Source of the DNA: Azorhizobium sp943371865
GTDB taxonomy: Bacteria; Pseudomonadota; Alphaproteobacteria; Rhizobiales; Xanthobacteraceae
Direction: 5' to 3'
Length of the DNA: 64,000 nucleotides
Assembly (NCBI RefSeq): GCF_943371865.1
Contig: NZ_CALRWL010000025.1
Coordinates: forward strand, 1 to 64,000
The translations under genes were made by a program, and so were the position numbers. Shown piece by piece: positions 35,926-45,363 of the stretch. The notes beneath the pieces were generated by a model. The model searched no databases, had not been told where the DNA came from, and worked only from the letters and a program-made list of their open reading frames with translations. How positions within the stretch are numbered: position 1 is the stretch's first letter; each line of letters opens with the position of its first letter.

Positions 35926-35997
35926 GAAACGCCCTCCCGACCAGGGAAACCCAGATCGATCCGCCCAGGCATCGCTGCGGCGATACCCATGCCCGTT

Positions 35998-36007
35998 TTG
36001 TACACAA
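35998..36007. promoter_or_regulatory. Candidate FCD-GntR operator upstream of the regulator gene
   Basis: TTGTACACAA has the TTGT-N2-ACAA form of FCD-type GntR sites. It lies between the regulator gene and the amidase operon. The interval 35926-36408 is otherwise without a gene I can support. Confidence 0.35.
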
Positions 36008-36408
36008 CTTCAAGAGGCGCCACAAACACGATTCGAGAGCCAGAAAGACCCACGGATATCGATATAACAGCTACTTAAGCGCCATGATCGTCCCAACCTG
36101 ACGTGTGATTAGGCACAGCTTTCCGCACGCCGCACACCCTTGCGGCAGGATTGGGCACCTTGGGTGTGGTGGGTGATTTAGCTATGCAAATTACGCAGGC
36201 ATCCGCACAAGCGCCCAAACGCTGATGCGGGCGCGCCAAATTTAATTTCATATATTTCAATTACTTACTCATATTTTGATCCACCGCGCTGTACCACGGC
36301 ATGGCTTGGCATGTGGATTGCGAAGGCAAGGGCAGGCATGGCTCGCGGGCGATGAGACAGGGCTCGCGTGATTGTATCCAATCCGGCGACGATGATCGGG
36401 ACGCACAG

Positions 36409-37857
36409 ATGCCGACTTGCCAATCTGCAGCACAGGAAGACAGCGGCCTCGGTGATCGTGGCCCCGGTGACATTGGCTTGAGCGATCTGGGCATCGCGGA
36501 CCTCGGCCGCTTGATGCGTGCCGGAACCGTCTCTCCGGTCGAGGTCGTCACCGCCTGTCTGGAGCGGATCGCGCGACTAGACGGCAGCCTGAACAGCTTC
36601 ATCACCGTGACCGCGGAAACCGCCCTGACCCAGGCCCGCCGGGCAGAGGCGGAGCTGGCGCGGGGCGAGGACCGGGGGCCCTTTCACGGCATCCCTTACG
36701 CCTTGAAGGATAATGTCGATACTGCGGGCATCCTGTCCTCCTCCCATTCCAGGATCTTCGCCGGCCGCATCCCTGACCACAGCGCCACCGTGGCGCAAAA
36801 GCTGGAAGCGGCCGGCGGCATCCTGATCGGCAAGACCTCCACCTTCGAATTCGCCATCGGCGGCCCGTCCTGGGATCTGCCCTGGCCGCCGGCCCGCAAT
36901 CCCTGGAACCGAGACTATCTGCCCGGAGGATCCTCGTCCGGGTCCGGCGCGGCGGTGGGCGCGCGGTTCGTGCCGGCGGCGATCGGCACCGATACGGGCG
37001 GGTCCATCCGCTGGCCCGCCGCCATGTGCGGCATCACCGGCCTCAAGCCGACCTACGGGCGCGTCAGCCGTCGCGGCGTCCATCCCAATACCTTTTCCAT
37101 CGATCATTGCGGCCCCATGGCCCGTTCTGCGCAGGATTGCGCGCTCATGCTCGGCGCCTGCGCCGGGTATGACCCCCGCGATCCCGGCTCCATCGATACG
37201 CCGGCGGCGGATTATGCCGCCGGCCTCACCGGATCGATCCAGGGCCTGCGCATCGGCCTCGTGCGCCATTGGTATGAAGAGGACGCCACCGACGAGGTGG
37301 TCGCCGCCGTCGACGCCGCTGTGGAGGTCCTGAGCGATTTGGGGGCTATCGTCGAGACGGTGACCCTCGATCCGCTGCGCGACTATGTGGACGCCAAGAC
37401 CACCATCTCCATTTCCGAACTGTTCTCGGTGCACGAACAGGATTTGCGCACCCGGCCGCGCGACTTCAGCAAGCTGCTGCGCAGCAGGGTGATGGTGGGT
37501 GGCCTCGTGCGCGCCGAGGACTATGTCCAGGCCATGCGTTGGCGCGCAGAGCTGAGCACCCGCCTGATGGCGCAGTTCGCGCGCTTCGATCTCTTCGTCA
37601 CCGCCGGTTGGCTGGCGCCGGCCGACCCCGCTGATCCGGAGGGCGTCGATTTCTTCAAGAAACGCCAGTTGGTGACCATGCCCTTCAGCCTCACCGGCAT
37701 GCCAGCCCTCGCCTTGCCCTGCGGCTTCTCCTCCACGGGGCTGCCGCTGTCCCTGCAGATCGCGGGCCGCCCGTTCGACGAAGCCACCGTGCTGCGCGCC
37801 GGCGATGCCTACCAGCGCGCCACCTCCTGGCATCTCGCCAAGCCCCGCCTCGCCTGA
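36409..37857 (+). CDS. Amidase-signature hydrolase 1
   Basis: About 482 aa of the amidase signature (AS) family. The catalytic Ser-cisSer-Lys triad is complete: Lys in GIPYALKDNVDTA, cis-Ser in GTDTGGSIRWPAA (the middle Ser) and the nucleophile in PGGSSSGSGAAVG. The alignment to amidase 2 begins at DLGIADLGRLMRAG. The start is uncertain: 36409 has GGGA about 8 nt upstream, while ATGs at 36301 and 36352 are in frame. It is the first gene of the amidase-importer run and is followed at 16 nt by an AtzG-like gene. GatA, AtzE and AtzF belong to the same family. Confidence 0.87.
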   Translation: MPTCQSAAQEDSGLGDRGPGDIGLSDLGIADLGRLMRAGTVSPVEVVTACLERIARLDGSLNSFITVTAETALTQARRAEAELARGEDRGPFHGIPYALKDNVDTAGILSSSHSRIFAGRIPDHSATVAQKLEAAGGILIGKTSTFEFAIGGPSWDLPWPPARNPWNRDYLPGGSSSGSGAAVGARFVPAAIGTDTGGSIRWPAAMCGITGLKPTYGRVSRRGVHPNTFSIDHCGPMARSAQDCALMLGACAGYDPRDPGSIDTPAADYAAGLTGSIQGLRIGLVRHWYEEDATDEVVAAVDAAVEVLSDLGAIVETVTLDPLRDYVDAKTTISISELFSVHEQDLRTRPRDFSKLLRSRVMVGGLVRAEDYVQAMRWRAELSTRLMAQFARFDLFVTAGWLAPADPADPEGVDFFKKRQLVTMPFSLTGMPALALPCGFSSTGLPLSLQIAGRPFDEATVLRAGDAYQRATSWHLAKPRLA

Positions 37858-37872
37858 AGGGAGCCCAGAACC

Positions 37873-38091
37873 ATGGCCACCACCGTTCCCCCACGGCCCG
37901 CCACCCGCGAGGAGATCGCCATCCTGGCGCGCAACGCCGGCCTCGATCTGCCACCGGACCTGTTCGAGGAACTGGTTCAGGCCTACGGCAATGTGGAACC
38001 CATGCTGATGCGGCTGCGGCGCGGGCGTGACCGCGCCGACGAACCCGCCCAGGTGTTCGATCCCCGCAAATTCATGCCGCGGGAAGATTGA
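37873..38091 (+). CDS. AtzG/GatC-like small protein (DUF4089 type)
   Basis: A 72-aa helical protein: EEIAILARNAGLDLPPDLFE, then EELVQAYGNVEPMLMRLRRG, and a C-terminal DEPAQVFDPRKF. The size and order match AtzG, which binds and stabilises the biuret-type amidase AtzE much as GatC binds GatA. It lies between amidases 1 and 2 with 16-nt and 4-nt gaps. The likely role is a small subunit of one or both amidases. A second copy is at 47913. Confidence 0.75.
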   Translation: MATTVPPRPATREEIAILARNAGLDLPPDLFEELVQAYGNVEPMLMRLRRGRDRADEPAQVFDPRKFMPRED

Positions 38092-38095
38092 GCCC

Positions 38096-39526
38096 ATGGG
38101 CACGCCCCTGCATGAGCTGACGATCGCGGAGGCCGGACGCCGGTTCCGTGCCCGCACGCTCTCTCCGGTGGAACTCACCCAGGCCTATCTCGCCCGCATC
38201 GCGGCGCTGGACAGCACGCTCAACAGCTTCATCACCCTGACGCCGGAGCGGGCGCTGGACGAGGCGCGTGCGGCGGAGCGCCTGTTCGCGCAGGGCATCG
38301 ACACAGGCCCCATGCAGGGCATCCCCTATGGCCTGAAGGACATCTATGACACCGCCGGCCTATTGACGACGGCGCACTCCAAGCTGTTGGAGACCCATGT
38401 GCCGACGCAGGACAGCGCCGTGCAGGCCCGGCTGCGGGCGGGCGGCGGCGTGCTGTTGGGCAAGCAGGCCACCTGGGAATTCGCCATGGGCGGCCCCTCG
38501 CTCGACCTGCCCTGGCCGCCGGCCCGCAATCCCTGGGACCTCTCGCGCTCGCCCATGGGCTCATCCAGCGGTGCCGGCGCGGCCATTGCCGCCGGCCTGT
38601 GTCCGGCGGCCACGGGAAGCGACACGGGTGGTTCCATCCGCATGCCGGCCAGCGTCTGCGGCATTGCCGGCCTCAAGCCCACCTATGGCTTGGTCAGCCG
38701 GTATGGGGTGCAACCGAATTCCTATTCCTTCGATCATTGCGGGCCGATGGCCTGGACGGTGGAGGATTGCGCCCTGATGCTCACGGTCATGGCCGGCTAC
38801 GATCCCCGCGACCCGGGATCGCTGGATCTGCCGCCGGAGGACTATGCCGCCGGCCTGAGCGCGCCGGTGGCGGGACTGCGCATCGGCGTGGTGCGGCACT
38901 GGTATGAGGACGAGCTGGAGGCGGCCCCGGCGGTCATCGCTGCCATGGACGCCAGCATCGCGACGTTCCGGCGCCTGGGCTGCACCGTCTCGGAGGTGCG
39001 CCTGCCGAGCCTGCGGACCTTCACCGACTCCAAGATGCCGCTGACCGCGGCGGAAATCTTCACGCTGCATGAGCACGATCTGCGCACCCGGCCGCGCGTT
39101 TTCGGCCGGAGCATGCGCTTCCGCATCCTCGCCGGCGCCCTGCTGCGGGCGGATGACTATGTGCAGGCCATGCGGGCGCGGGCCGAGCTCACCGCCATCA
39201 CCTTCGCCGTGATGAAGAATGTGGACATCCTGCTCACCGCCGGCAGCGCCCAGCCGGCGCCGGAGCTGCTGCCCGACGAGCCGCCCACCTTCTTCGGGGC
39301 AAAGACGCCCTCCCTGACCGCGCAATTCAACCTGACCGGACAACCGGCCCTTGCCGTCTGCAACGGGTTCGACGCCGCCGGTCTGCCGCTGGGCATGCAG
39401 CTTGCGGGCCGGCCCGGCGAGGATGCCCTCGTCCTGCGCCTGGGGCACGCCTTCGAGCGGGCCACCCAATTCCGCCACCGGCGGCCCGAGATCGACGTGT
39501 CAGCACAAGCCGTTGCCGCGCAATGA
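38096..39526 (+). CDS. Amidase-signature hydrolase 2 (AtzE/GatA-like)
   Basis: A 476-aa AS-family enzyme. Triad: Lys in GIPYGLKDIYDTA, cis-Ser in GSDTGGSIRMPAS, nucleophile in MGSSSGAGAAIAAG. It is clearly related to amidase 1 (shared DLPWPPARNPW, GLKPTYG.VSR.GV, FSFDHCGPMA, AGYDPRDPGS, VRHWYE and HEHDLRTRPR-like blocks), so these two arose by duplication. The start at 38096 follows the AtzG-like stop by 4 nt. It precedes the importer's binding protein. Confidence 0.88.
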   Translation: MGTPLHELTIAEAGRRFRARTLSPVELTQAYLARIAALDSTLNSFITLTPERALDEARAAERLFAQGIDTGPMQGIPYGLKDIYDTAGLLTTAHSKLLETHVPTQDSAVQARLRAGGGVLLGKQATWEFAMGGPSLDLPWPPARNPWDLSRSPMGSSSGAGAAIAAGLCPAATGSDTGGSIRMPASVCGIAGLKPTYGLVSRYGVQPNSYSFDHCGPMAWTVEDCALMLTVMAGYDPRDPGSLDLPPEDYAAGLSAPVAGLRIGVVRHWYEDELEAAPAVIAAMDASIATFRRLGCTVSEVRLPSLRTFTDSKMPLTAAEIFTLHEHDLRTRPRVFGRSMRFRILAGALLRADDYVQAMRARAELTAITFAVMKNVDILLTAGSAQPAPELLPDEPPTFFGAKTPSLTAQFNLTGQPALAVCNGFDAAGLPLGMQLAGRPGEDALVLRLGHAFERATQFRHRRPEIDVSAQAVAAQ

Positions 39527-39607
39527 CAACGAGCGGCCGCCAACGGTCGCCAGGTTCTGGGAAACGCACGACGAGCAACCGGACATGAGCAGGGAAGGTT
39601 TCCGTCC

Positions 39608-41245
39608 ATGAACAGACGTTCGTTTATGAAGCTGCTTTCGGGGGTATCGCTGACGGCGGTGTCGCTGACGGCCACCGGGCTGGGACTGGGCCTGGAGCCG
39701 GCTCAGGCGCAAAGCAAGCCGGGCGTTCTGCGGGTGGCCATGACCGCCGCCGACATCCCCCTTACCACCGGCCAGCCGAGCCAGGGCGCGGAGGGCATCC
39801 GCTTCCTGGGCATCACGCTCTATGACGGCCTCACCCGCTGGGACCTGTCCAAGGCGGACAAGGCGGCGCAGGTCATTCCGGACCTTGCTGAGAGCTGGAT
39901 CGTCGACCCCAAGGATCAGAAGATCTGGACCTTCAAGCTGCGGCAGGGCGTGAAATTCCATGACGGCTCCGAGTTCAACGCCGATGCGGTGGTGTGGAAC
40001 TTCGACAAGCTGATGAAGACGGATGCGCCGCAGTTCGATCAGGCGCAGGCCAACCAGGCCGCCTCCTATGACGCGAACATCGGCTCCTGGCGCAAGATCG
40101 ACGACTATACCGTGGAGGTCGTCACCAAGCGGGTGGATGCGGTCCTGCCCTACAATCTCGCCGGCCTGTTCATGTCCAGCCCCAAGCGCTGGGAGGATCT
40201 GGGCAAGGACTGGAGCAAGTTCGCCGAAAAGCCCTCCGGCACCGGGCCATGGATTCTCGAATCCTTCAAGCCGCGCGAGCGGGCGGAGATGGTCCGCAAT
40301 CCCAATCATTGGGACAAGACCCGCATCCCCAAGTCGGAGCGGCTGGTGCTGCTGCCCATTCCCGACGCCAACACCCGCGTTGCTGCGCTGCTGTCGGGCC
40401 AGGTGGACTGGATCGAGGCGCCGCCGCCGGACGCGGTGCCGCGCCTCAAGTCGCAGAAGATGCAGATCGTCACCAATCTCTATCCCCATGTCTGGCCCTA
40501 CCAGCTCTCCTTCCTGGAGGATTCGCCGTTCAAGGACGTGCGCGTGCGCAAGGCGGCCAACCTCGCCATCGATCGCGAGGGGCTGGTGAAGCTGCTGGGC
40601 GGCCTCGCCGCCCCGGCCAAGGGCATGGTGGATGAGAAGCATCCCTGGTTCGGCAAGCCCACCTTCGACATCAAATACGACCCCGAACAGGCCAAGAGGC
40701 TGCTGAAGGAAGCCGGCTACGGCCCCGACAAGCCGGTGAAGGCCAAATTCATCATCTCCCCGTCCGGCTCGGGGCAGATGCTGCCACTGCCCATGAACGA
40801 GTTCATCAAGGAGAACTTCAAGGACGTGGGCATCGACCTGGAATTCGAGGTGCTGGACTGGGAGGCCCTGCGCGCCCGCCGCCGCCTCGGCGCCTGGGCG
40901 CCGGAGAACAAGGGCCGGCACGGCATCAACAACAGCTGGGCCTATTGGGACCCGGACATCGGCCTGATCGGCACCGCCGCCTCCTTCGCCAAGGTGCCGG
41001 GCGGCTTCAACTGGGGCGACTTCAAGGACGCCAAGACCGATGAGCTGTCGCTCAAGGCCAAGGCAGCGTTCGACCCCGCCGAGCAGAACAAGATCCTGGC
41101 CGAATTGCACAGCCACATCGTCGATGAGGCCATGTGGATCTGGGTGGTGCACGACCTCAATCCCCGCGCCATGCGGCCGAACGTGAAGGGCTTCGTCCAG
41201 GCCCAGAGCTGGTTCCAGGACCTGACGCCCGTCACCGTCGAATAG
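39608..41245 (+). CDS. ABC importer substrate-binding protein, dipeptide/opine type (SBP family 5)
   Basis: A 545-aa periplasmic protein with a twin-arginine-like signal (MNRRSFMKLLSGVSLTAVSL). Family 5 features: FLGITLYDGLTRWDLSKADK, KIWTFKLRQGVKFHDGSEFN and KDVRVRKAANLAIDRE. Ligands of the family include peptides, opines, glycosides and nickel. In this run a small amide or amidine compound is more likely than peptides, by inference. A hairpin follows at 41256-41280 before the permease. Confidence 0.9.
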   Translation: MNRRSFMKLLSGVSLTAVSLTATGLGLGLEPAQAQSKPGVLRVAMTAADIPLTTGQPSQGAEGIRFLGITLYDGLTRWDLSKADKAAQVIPDLAESWIVDPKDQKIWTFKLRQGVKFHDGSEFNADAVVWNFDKLMKTDAPQFDQAQANQAASYDANIGSWRKIDDYTVEVVTKRVDAVLPYNLAGLFMSSPKRWEDLGKDWSKFAEKPSGTGPWILESFKPRERAEMVRNPNHWDKTRIPKSERLVLLPIPDANTRVAALLSGQVDWIEAPPPDAVPRLKSQKMQIVTNLYPHVWPYQLSFLEDSPFKDVRVRKAANLAIDREGLVKLLGGLAAPAKGMVDEKHPWFGKPTFDIKYDPEQAKRLLKEAGYGPDKPVKAKFIISPSGSGQMLPLPMNEFIKENFKDVGIDLEFEVLDWEALRARRRLGAWAPENKGRHGINNSWAYWDPDIGLIGTAASFAKVPGGFNWGDFKDAKTDELSLKAKAAFDPAEQNKILAELHSHIVDEAMWIWVVHDLNPRAMRPNVKGFVQAQSWFQDLTPVTVE

Positions 41246-41255
41246 CGCCGGCTCT

Positions 41256-41280
41256 GGTCGGAGCGCGCCGCGCTCCGACC
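41256..41280 (+). terminator. Partial terminator hairpin after the binding-protein gene
   Basis: Perfect 10-bp stem GGTCGGAGCG/CGCTCCGACC with a 5-nt loop, 10 nt past the stop and 72 nt before the permease. No T tract follows. Its position and geometry equal the hairpin at 23233-23257 in the other importer operon. Confidence 0.55.
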
Positions 41281-41352
41281 GGCTCAGGCCTAGCGCCCAT
41301 CCCGGACGGCACGCGCGCCCGGGGGGCTGCCAGACGCTCGAAAGGACGCCCC

Positions 41353-42306
41353 ATGCTGATCTACGTGCTGCGCCGCATCCTCTACACCATCCCCATCGCC
41401 ATGGGCGTCTCGATGGTGTGCTTCGCGCTGATCCATATTGCGCCAGGCGATCCGCTGAATGCGATCATTCCCGAGGGGGCCTCGCCCGAGCGCGTGGCCC
41501 AGATCCGCACCGCCTACGGCTTCGACCGGCCGCTGCCGGTGCAATATCTCAAATGGCTGGGCCATGTGGCGCAGGGGGATTTCGGCGAGTCCATCATGAC
41601 CCAGCGCCCGGTCATGTCCGAGGTGCTGCCCGCTCTGGTCAATACGCTGACCCTGGCTTCCGCCGCCGTGCTGTTCGGCTTCATGCTGGGCTGCGTCTCC
41701 GGCGTCGTCTCCGGCTATCTCATGGGCAAGCCGGCGGACCGCATCGTCACGGCCGCGTCCATCGCCGGCGTGTCCATTCCCCATTACTGGCTCGGCATGG
41801 TCCTGATGGTAATCTTCGCGGTCAACCTCAACCTCCTGCCCGCCACCGGCATGGGCGAAGGCGGCTCCGGCACCTTCGGCTTCGGCTGGGACAGCCTGCA
41901 ATATCTCATCCTGCCGGCGCTGACCCTGGCGGTGATCCCGGCCGGCATCATCGCTCGCTCGGTGCGCGGCACCGTGGCGGAGGTGCGCCAGCAGGACTTC
42001 ATGCAGACGCTCCAGGCCAAGGGGCTGCCGGGCCGGCGTATTTTCGTCCATGTGGTCAAGAATGCCCTGCCCGCGGTACTGGCGGTGATGGGCCTGCAAC
42101 TGGCGCAATTGCTCGGCGGCTCAATTCTGGTGGAGACGGTGTTCTCCTGGCCCGGCACCGGCTTTCTCTTGAACAACGCCATCTTCACCCGCGACCTGCC
42201 GGTGCTCCAGGGCACGATCCTGGTGCTGGCCATGTTCTTCGTCCTGATCAACCTCGTCGTCGATGTGGTGCAGACCGCCGTCGATCCCCGCATCAAGCGC
42301 GCCTGA
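41353..42306 (+). CDS. ABC importer permease, DppB type
   Basis: A 317-aa membrane protein with six helices; MLIYVLRRILYTIPIAMGVS and IHIAPGDPLNAIIPEGASPE are DppB hallmarks, and the EAA loop near DFMQTLQAKGLPGRRIFVHV is present. The ATG at 41353 is preceded by AAAGGA. The DppC-type gene begins 13 nt after its stop. Confidence 0.9.
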   Translation: MLIYVLRRILYTIPIAMGVSMVCFALIHIAPGDPLNAIIPEGASPERVAQIRTAYGFDRPLPVQYLKWLGHVAQGDFGESIMTQRPVMSEVLPALVNTLTLASAAVLFGFMLGCVSGVVSGYLMGKPADRIVTAASIAGVSIPHYWLGMVLMVIFAVNLNLLPATGMGEGGSGTFGFGWDSLQYLILPALTLAVIPAGIIARSVRGTVAEVRQQDFMQTLQAKGLPGRRIFVHVVKNALPAVLAVMGLQLAQLLGGSILVETVFSWPGTGFLLNNAIFTRDLPVLQGTILVLAMFFVLINLVVDVVQTAVDPRIKRA

Positions 42307-42319
42307 CGGGAGCCTTTTC

Positions 42320-43222
42320 ATGTCGCAACCCTCCATCGCCCTCACCGGCTCCGGCGCACCCACCAAGGGCAAGCGCCCCGCCACCCGCAGCTTCTGGCGC
42401 AATGTGTTGCGCCGCCTGATGCACGACCCGGTCAGCCTGATGTGCTTCGCCGTGCTGATGCTCATCCTCCTGGCCGCCATCTTCGCGCCGTGGATCGCCC
42501 CCCATGATCCCTATCGCACCAGCATGGCGCGGCGGCTGATAGCCCCCGGCGATGCCCGCTACTGGCTCGGCACCGACGAACTGGGCCGCGACCTGCTCTC
42601 GCGCCTGATCTATGGCGGCCGGCTGTCACTGTTCATGGGGTTTGCGCCGGTCATCCTCGCCACCACCATCGGCGGCACGCTGGGCGTGATCGCGGGCTAT
42701 GTGGGCGGCGCCGTGAACATGGTGATCATGCGCGTCATTGACGTGTTCTATGCCTTCCCGTCCGTGCTCCTGGCGGTGGCCATATCCGGCGTGCTCGGGG
42801 CCGGCGTCGGCAACACCATTTTCTCCCTGACCCTGGTGTTCATCCCGCCCATCGCCCGCGTGGCAGAAAGCGTGGCGACGCAGATGCGCGCGCAGGATTT
42901 CATCGAGGCTGCCCGCGCCACCGGCGCCGCCAACTGGCGCATCGTCACCGCCCATGTGGTGCCCAATGTGATGAGCCCGATCCTGAGCTATGCCTCCAGC
43001 CTAATCAGCGTCTCCATCGTGCTTGCGGCGGGCTTGTCCTTCCTCGGTCTCGGCGTCACGCCGCCGGAGCCGGAATGGGGCCTGATGCTCAATACGCTGC
43101 GCCAGTCCATCTATGTGGCGCCGCTCAATGCCGTCCTGCCCGGCGTGATGATCTTCATCACCTCCATGTGCTTCAACCTCATGAGCGACGGCCTGCGCGA
43201 CGCCATGAACGTCAAGCAGTAG
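42320..43222 (+). CDS. ABC importer permease, DppC type
   Basis: A 300-aa membrane protein. A cytoplasmic N-region is followed by FAVLMLILLAAIFAPWIAPH and the DppC motif HWLGTDELGRDLLSRL-like (YWLGTDELGRDLLSRLIYGG). The EAA loop reads ARATGAANWRIVTAHVVPNV. GGGAG precedes the ATG at 42320. It forms the inner-membrane channel with the DppB-type protein. Confidence 0.9.
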   Translation: MSQPSIALTGSGAPTKGKRPATRSFWRNVLRRLMHDPVSLMCFAVLMLILLAAIFAPWIAPHDPYRTSMARRLIAPGDARYWLGTDELGRDLLSRLIYGGRLSLFMGFAPVILATTIGGTLGVIAGYVGGAVNMVIMRVIDVFYAFPSVLLAVAISGVLGAGVGNTIFSLTLVFIPPIARVAESVATQMRAQDFIEAARATGAANWRIVTAHVVPNVMSPILSYASSLISVSIVLAAGLSFLGLGVTPPEPEWGLMLNTLRQSIYVAPLNAVLPGVMIFITSMCFNLMSDGLRDAMNVKQ

Positions 43223-43232
43223 GGAGGACGGC

Positions 43233-44336
43233 ATGTCTCTCCTCCGCTCGGCTCAACCGCGAGGTGCCGCCATGACCGCCATCGCCAATGACATCGACCC
43301 GCGCGACCGCGGCGGGCCGGCGCAGCCGCTGCTTATCGTCGAGGGGCTGAAGAAGCACTTTCCCATCCGCGGCGGCCTGCTGGGGCGGCCGCAGGCCTGG
43401 GTCCAGGCGGTGGATGGGGTCGATCTGGTGGTCCACAAGGGCGAGACCCTCGGCATCGTCGGCGAGTCCGGCTGCGGCAAGTCCACGACCGCGCGCCTGC
43501 TCATGCAGCTGATGACGCCGGATGCGGGCGAGATCGTGTTCGACGGGGATGAAGTGGGCGCGCTGCGCGGTGTCTCGGTGCGGGATCTGCGCCGACAGAT
43601 GCAGATGGTGTTCCAGGATTCCTATTCCTCCCTCAACCCGCGCATGACCATCGAGGATTCCATCGCCTTCGGCCTCATCGCCCAGGGCAAGCCGGTGAAG
43701 GAGGCCAAGACCCGGACCACATCCATGCTGCGCATGGTGGGCCTGACGCCGGACATGTTCGCCCAGCGCTATCCGCACGAATTGTCCGGCGGACAGCGCC
43801 AGCGGGTCAATATCGCCCGCGCCCTCACCATGGGGCCGCGCCTGCTGATCCTGGACGAGGCGGTTTCCGCCTTGGACAAGTCCGTCGAGGCCCAGGTGCT
43901 GAACCTCCTACAGGAGCTGAAGCAGAAGCTGGAGCTCACCTACATCTTCATCTCGCACGACCTCAATGTGGTGCAATATATCAGCGACCGCGTGCTGGTG
44001 ATGTATCTGGGCAAGGCAGTGGAAGTCGGCCCGGTGGACGAGATCTATCGCGCCCCGAAGCACCCCTACACCCGCGCGCTGCTCTCCTCCCGTCCGTCCA
44101 TGGACCCGCGCCAGCGGATGTCCAAGCCGCCGCTGGCCGGTGATCCGCCCAACCCCATCAATCCGCCCAGCGGCTGCCGCTTCCGCACCCGCTGCCCGAT
44201 CGCCGAAGCGGTCTGCGCGCAGACCGAGCCCGCCCTTGGCGTGATCCGGGGCGCCGGCAACCATCCGGTGGCATGCCACGCCCATCGCCCCGGCTCCGGG
44301 CACAGCGCCGCCCCATCGGATGGAGCCCTGCATTGA
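43233..44336 (+). CDS. ABC importer ATPase, OppF/DppF type
   Basis: A 367-aa ATP-binding protein: Walker A GESGCGKST, Q-loop MVFQDSYSSLNPRM, signature LSGGQRQRV, Walker B LLILDEAVSALD. The C-terminal oligopeptide extension has the four-Cys-type motif (GCRFRTRCPIAEAVCAQTEP) that can hold an iron-sulfur cluster in this family. GGAGG lies 5 nt before the ATG. Confidence 0.9.
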   Translation: MSLLRSAQPRGAAMTAIANDIDPRDRGGPAQPLLIVEGLKKHFPIRGGLLGRPQAWVQAVDGVDLVVHKGETLGIVGESGCGKSTTARLLMQLMTPDAGEIVFDGDEVGALRGVSVRDLRRQMQMVFQDSYSSLNPRMTIEDSIAFGLIAQGKPVKEAKTRTTSMLRMVGLTPDMFAQRYPHELSGGQRQRVNIARALTMGPRLLILDEAVSALDKSVEAQVLNLLQELKQKLELTYIFISHDLNVVQYISDRVLVMYLGKAVEVGPVDEIYRAPKHPYTRALLSSRPSMDPRQRMSKPPLAGDPPNPINPPSGCRFRTRCPIAEAVCAQTEPALGVIRGAGNHPVACHAHRPGSGHSAAPSDGALH

Positions 44337-45352
44337 ACGCCCCCGACACCAATTCCCCTCTGGTCGAGGTCAATAACCTCACCGTCCGCTTCACCGGCCG
44401 CGACCTTGATGTGCCGGTGGTCAACGGCGTGTCCTTCACCCTGGATCGCGGCTCCTCGCTCTGCATCCTGGGGGAATCCGGCTCGGGCAAGAGCGTGACC
44501 ATGCGGGCGCTGATGCGCCTGTTTCCGCCCACCGCGCGGCTGGATGGCGCGATCCGCGTGGATGGCATCGACGTGCTGGCCCTCGCCGAGCACCAGTTGC
44601 GCCGCATCCGTGGCGGGCTGATCTCCATGATCTTCCAGGAGCCGATGACCGCGCTGGACCCGGTATTCACCATCGGCCAGCAGATCGCAGAAACCCTGGT
44701 CTATCACGAGGGCATCTCCTTCCGCGCTGCGAACGCCCGGGCCCTGCAATTGCTGGAACTGGTGCAGGTGCCCTCGGCCAAGCGACGGCTGGAGGCCTAT
44801 CCGCATGAATTGTCCGGCGGCCTGCGCCAGCGGGCGATGATCGCCCTCGCGCTCGCCTGCAAGCCGAAGCTGCTGCTGGCCGACGAGCCCACTACCGCGC
44901 TCGACGCCACCGTGCAGATCCAGATCCTGCTGCTGCTGCGGGAGCTGCAGCGCGAATTGGGCATGGCCACCATCTTCGTGACCCACGATCTGGGGGTGGC
45001 GTGCGAGGTCGCGGACCAGGTGGCGGTGATGTACGCCGGCAAGTTCGTGGAGACTGGAACGGTGGAGCAGGTGATCGACCAGCCCCGCCATCCCTACACC
45101 CAGGGCCTGATGAACTCGACCATCCATGCTGACATGCGCGGCGTGGCGCTCGATCCCATTCCCGGCGCGCCGCCGGACCTCACCGATTTGCCCCCCGGCT
45201 GCGCCTTCGCCCCGCGCTGTGCCGCCGCGCGCGAGCCGTGCCTCGGCCAGCAACCGGATCTCCTCTCGCTCGGGGGCGGGCAGCAGGCCCGCTGCCTGCA
45301 ATATGCCGAAGGCCTCGCCTTTTCGAAGGCGCCGCTACTGATCGCGAGTTGA
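44333..45352 (+). CDS. ABC importer ATPase, OppD/DppD type
   Basis: A 339-aa ATP-binding protein: Walker A GESGSGKSV, Q-loop MIFQEPMTALDPVF, LSGGLRQRAM signature, Walker B LLLADEPTTALD. The C-terminal motif GCAFAPRCAAAREPCLGQQP matches the Cys-rich extension. The start is taken as TTG at 44333, overlapping the previous stop (TTGA) with GGAG upstream; no ATG fits the family start. Confidence 0.87.
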   Translation: MNAPDTNSPLVEVNNLTVRFTGRDLDVPVVNGVSFTLDRGSSLCILGESGSGKSVTMRALMRLFPPTARLDGAIRVDGIDVLALAEHQLRRIRGGLISMIFQEPMTALDPVFTIGQQIAETLVYHEGISFRAANARALQLLELVQVPSAKRRLEAYPHELSGGLRQRAMIALALACKPKLLLADEPTTALDATVQIQILLLLRELQRELGMATIFVTHDLGVACEVADQVAVMYAGKFVETGTVEQVIDQPRHPYTQGLMNSTIHADMRGVALDPIPGAPPDLTDLPPGCAFAPRCAAAREPCLGQQPDLLSLGGGQQARCLQYAEGLAFSKAPLLIAS

Positions 45353-45363
45353 ACGATCCTCCC

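Noticed and set aside
36577..38178. 533-codon minus-strand open frame opposite amidase 1
   Set aside because: Antisense shadow of a strongly conserved amidase gene; Gly/Ala/His-rich and motif-free.
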